Below are positions 63,325-64,000 of a stretch of DNA of 64,000 nt, in pieces (within the stretch, counting starts at the first letter, position 1; the number at the start of each line of letters is the position of its first letter). Source of the DNA: Kribbella flavida DSM 17836. Lineage in GTDB: Bacteria; Actinomycetota; Actinomycetes; Propionibacteriales; Kribbellaceae. The notes beneath the pieces were generated by a model that saw only the letters and a program-made list of their open reading frames with translations, was not told the origin of the DNA and did no database searches. The stretch spans positions 1,922,001 through 1,986,000 of the forward strand of contig NC_013729.1 in assembly GCF_000024345.1 (NCBI RefSeq), in the 5' to 3' direction. Both the position numbers and the translations under genes were made by a program.

Positions 63325-64000
63325 TCACCGCGCAGGGTCGAGCAGCCCCAGCCGCGCCGCGGCGCCGGTGGCAGCTCGGATCTCGGTCGCGGGGTCGTGC
63401 TCGTGGTAGATGCGCTCGTCCGGCTCGACGTTGTCGAGGAAGCGCTGGTAGGTGATCGCACCGAGCAGGTGGGTCAGCACGGCGATCGGCGGCAGCGCGC
63501 GCTCCGGGGAGCTGCCCGGCAGGTGCTGCTTCCACGCGGCGGTCCAGGTGGCGCGGGCGAGTTCCTGCTTGGTCTCGGGCAGGTAGTTGCAGAGCCGGTC
63601 GACGTCCGTGGCGGGATGACCGAGATAGCTGTCGGCCCAGTCGACGATCCGGCGGGTGGTGCCGTCCGAACGCCAGTTCCCGGGATGGAAGTCACCGTGC
63701 ACGAGCGTGATCGGCAGCCCGGCCGCCTCCAGCGCAGCAAGCAGGCCGGGCAGTGCGTCCACCAGTCGTCTGGCGCGGTCCAGGTCGGCCGCGGGCAGCT
63801 GGCGGCGTACGTCGCCGTCCAGGACGGCAGTGATCTCCCCGGCGACGTCCTGCGGCAGCAACCGCGGCGTTCCCAGCTGGTCCGCGTCCGCCGCGAGCGA
63901 CGCCTGGACGGCGACCCACCGGCTGACGACGTCGCGCAGGGTCTCGGGATCCGGCTCCCAGCAGTCGATGCCGGGAGCATGCTGGAGCAGGGACCACCGG
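63325..64000 (-). CDS. Aminoglycoside phosphotransferase-family kinase (5' end outside window)
   Basis: The C-terminal 225 codons of a kinase of the APH/choline-kinase fold. LVHGDFHPGNWR contains the catalytic Asp and metal-binding Asn, and VDWADSYLGHPATDVDRL the second metal-binding Asp. The frame is open to the window edge. Members range from antibiotic resistance to sugar or amine kinases; no substrate is implied. Confidence 0.85.
   Translation of the reverse strand, partial: RWSLLQHAPGIDCWEPDPETLRDVVSRWVAVQASLAADADQLGTPRLLPQDVAGEITAVLDGDVRRQLPAADLDRARRLVDALPGLLAALEAAGLPITLVHGDFHPGNWRSDGTTRRIVDWADSYLGHPATDVDRLCNYLPETKQELARATWTAAWKQHLPGSSPERALPPIAVLTHLLGAITYQRFLDNVEPDERIYHEHDPATEIRAATGAAARLGLLDPAR

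Overview
The window is high-GC, gene-dense DNA with strong G/C preference at third codon positions, many GTG starts and many leaderless starts. It comes from a soil-type actinomycete. The gene complement (secreted plant-polysaccharide hydrolases, a Mec/CysO/CysM cluster, a pncB-clpS-murI-rph-rdgB core block) points to Kribbella or a close Propionibacteriales relative; the genus is an inference.

Region 1 (1-13.9 kb) is a xyloglucan utilisation locus: a GH3 glycosidase cut by the window start, a ROK repressor, an ATPase-less CUT1 sugar ABC importer, a secreted GH74 xyloglucanase, a GH42 beta-galactosidase, a LacI repressor and a secreted GH12 endoglucanase. Four identical 14-bp palindromes (two before GH3, one before lacI, one before GH12) define a LacI regulon. 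A XylR-like inverted repeat lies between the ROK gene and the importer. The secreted enzymes would cut the polymer outside, the importer take up oligosaccharides, and GH42/GH3 trim them.

Region 2 (13.8-25.8 kb) is conserved actinobacterial core: marR, pncB, clpS, DUF2017, aldo/keto reductase, mec-cysO-cysM (protein-bound cysteine synthesis), a small zinc-ribbon membrane protein, murI, an Rv1339-like phosphodiesterase, rph and rdgB, interrupted by a Gfo/Idh dehydrogenase and an SGNH hydrolase. The order closely follows the Mycobacterium tuberculosis Rv1330c-Rv1341 region. Several starts have a TANNNT hexamer 6-7 nt upstream, the signature of leaderless mRNA.

Region 3 (25.8-51.8 kb) is mixed housekeeping and accessory DNA: GNAT, an MFS/LysR divergent pair, a CbxX/CfxQ-type AAA ATPase, a secreted endonuclease/exonuclease/phosphatase-fold protein, tRNA-Leu(TAG), a VWA/solute-binding fusion, bcp, a zinc dehydrogenase, DUF3618 plus a GroES-like protein, a TetR/hydrolase pair, dapC, an M15 peptidase with a coupled lipoprotein, a PLP aldolase, a lactone oxidase and a PIG-L deacetylase, a double VOC protein, a PEP-mutase-like enzyme with an unannotated 33-residue ORF upstream, an Ada-AraC-AlkA fusion whose glycosylase part has lost its catalytic Asp, and an AKR/LysR divergent pair whose LysR ends in a Gly-Ser-Val repeat tail.

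Region 4 (51.5-54.0 kb) is a repeat hotspot: the 9-bp GSV repeats, nested inverted repeats, 17-, 37- and 19-bp tandem repeats and two 83-bp copies of an unknown element (87% identical), with no convincing gene over about 1.4 kb. Region 5 (54-64 kb) holds an Ala/Lys-rich coiled-coil protein, gnd, a coupled pair of secreted furanosidase-type glycosidases (GH172/DUF2961 plus a five-bladed-propeller enzyme) closed by a large hairpin, an isochorismatase-like hydrolase, a small membrane ORF ended by a 167-bp palindromic MITE-like element, an NmrA-like protein and a partial phosphotransferase.
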